A program made the translations under genes and the position numbers. The notes beneath the pieces are model-generated. The model saw nothing but the letters and a program-made list of their open reading frames with translations. It ran no database searches and was not told the DNA's origin. From NCBI RefSeq assembly GCF_006542765.1, contig NZ_SKCD01000077.1:1-64000 (forward strand): DNA of 64,000 nt, written 5' to 3'. Shown here piece by piece: positions 63,228-64,000 of the stretch (its first letter is position 1; every line of letters starts with the position of its first letter). Origin of the DNA: Paenibacillus luteus (lineage in GTDB: Bacteria > Bacillota > Bacilli > Paenibacillales > Paenibacillaceae).

Positions 63228-64000
63228 ATGTCAAGAAAATGGATAGGTGCCCTTACAATTTTAGCCTTAGCTGCCTTGCTTATACCTACTACGTCCATAT
63301 TTGCCCCAAAGGATGTCAAGAAAGCTCCGCAGACGACTAATTTCTCTGCTAAGCGTGAGCATACGCTCAAAATGGCAACGCTGCAAAATGATATGAAGGC
63401 AACGGCCATGCTTTGCGCATCAGAATGCTCTAAGGATTTTCAGAAGCTTATGAGTACAGGCATGGGATCAAAGGGAACAGCTGAGGAAAAAATCGAGCAT
63501 CTGATGCATGAGCACATGCATATGAACTACATTAGCTGGATTTCAGGCAGCCGCAGCGTGAACCGAGGCTCTATTCCTAAGATGGATGGTGGCAAAGCAG
63601 AAGCTTACGTCCATGAAGCAAAAGCTCAAGTAGCCAAAGGTGCCAAATATGAATCACCTGCTTTCACAACTAAGGATGGCAATCGATACATGGTGCTCGG
63701 CGTTCCAGATTCCAAGCATGCCAGCATCGGAGTTGTCGGTGTGATCAAGCAGGATATTGTTAAATCCGTGGAAAAGCATCAACTGCGTAACTTGAGATTG
63801 GTTCCTTATCCTGCAGAAGGAAATTATAAAATTGAATCAGTCAAACCGAATTCAACGACAGATATTACTGTTCGTACGGGTGAAGACAATGGCAATGCAA
63901 GCCACTACCATGTTCGGGATGTCGTTGTTCATTTTGCCAAAGATTTGACCCCTGCTGATCTTGAACGCGTGAAGCGCGATATTAATGCAGAATCTGTCAA
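63228..64000 (+). CDS. Exported protein, N-terminal part (cut by window end)
   Basis: The first 257 residues of an exported protein that continues past the window. GGAGGT lies seven bases before the ATG. A signal-anchor-like helix (WIGALTILALAALLIPTTSIFA) starts near residue 5. A periplasmic-facing sensor-like domain follows, with HMNYISWISGS, YESPAFTTKDGNRYMVLGVPD and IGVVGVIKQDIV, reminiscent of a Cache/PDC fold. HYHVRDVVVHFAKDLTPADLERVKRDI resembles a peptidase prodomain, so a subtilisin-type protease may follow. This last point is a guess. Confidence 0.7.
   Translation, partial: MSRKWIGALTILALAALLIPTTSIFAPKDVKKAPQTTNFSAKREHTLKMATLQNDMKATAMLCASECSKDFQKLMSTGMGSKGTAEEKIEHLMHEHMHMNYISWISGSRSVNRGSIPKMDGGKAEAYVHEAKAQVAKGAKYESPAFTTKDGNRYMVLGVPDSKHASIGVVGVIKQDIVKSVEKHQLRNLRLVPYPAEGNYKIESVKPNSTTDITVRTGEDNGNASHYHVRDVVVHFAKDLTPADLERVKRDINAESV

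Noticed and set aside
1..64000. CRISPR arrays, insertion sequences, prophage, rRNA or tRNA genes
   Set aside because: I saw no repeat-spacer pattern, transposase, integrase or phage structural protein, and no cloverleaf or rRNA sequence on either strand.

Overview
The window comes from the chromosome of a spore-forming Firmicute, most likely Paenibacillus or a close relative. The evidence is the complete spoIIIA operon, spo0A, spoIVB, a gerP spore-coat cluster, splB, a Zur/znu zinc system and strong Gram-positive ribosome sites with frequent TTG/GTG starts. I see no rRNA, tRNA, insertion sequence, prophage or CRISPR array. Almost every gene falls in a recognisable family, so this is a conserved chromosome segment, not an accessory island.

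Layout. 1-610: a small predicted PD-(D/E)XK-type nuclease gene and a shared terminator. 871-22677 (minus strand): the classical Bacillus-type block read from yqhV through spoIIIAA-AH, accBC, an Asp23/AmaP/DUF2273 envelope module, nusB, folD, xseAB, ispA, dxs, tlyA, a membrane protein, argR, recN, spoIVB and spo0A. 22813-29303: comB (plus strand), then lysC, efp, an M24 peptidase, aroQ and yqhR (minus), then yqhQ and a small membrane protein (plus). 29377-38520: mntR, splB, ccdA, znuBCA, a T-box-controlled metG, yidD, zur and two small membrane proteins. 38670-41044: an Hsp20-like gene divergent from a five-gene gerP operon. 41207-44929: a YeiH-type transporter divergent from a LysR regulator, then gluconokinase. 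45152-52929: a glycogen operon glgB-glgC-glgD-glgA with a GH15 glycosidase as last gene. 53075-64000: mixed genes including a Cys-rich protein, a PAS-HTH regulator, HelD, a preQ1-riboswitch-controlled queuosine precursor transporter, an ABC ATPase coupled to a membrane alpha/beta hydrolase, a small alarmone synthetase, three small conserved proteins and the start of an exported protein cut by the window end.

How it fits together. Sporulation control is well represented. spo0A carries three 0A boxes around a sigma-H-like promoter. spoIIIAA has a sigma-E-like promoter immediately before its start. gerPA has a sigma-K-like promoter. Zinc uptake is a local circuit: zur lies 3 kb from znuABC, and a Zur-type operator sits just after a near-perfect sigma-A promoter of znuA. 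Two RNA switches are readable: a Met-specifier T-box before metG and a class I preQ1 riboswitch covering the ribosome site of the YhhQ-type transporter. I found no clear novel system. The best candidates for a second look are the ATPase/membrane-hydrolase pair, a branched terminator-like RNA before nusB, the gerP cluster lacking a sixth gene, and a palindrome between the yeiH-type gene and its LysR neighbour.
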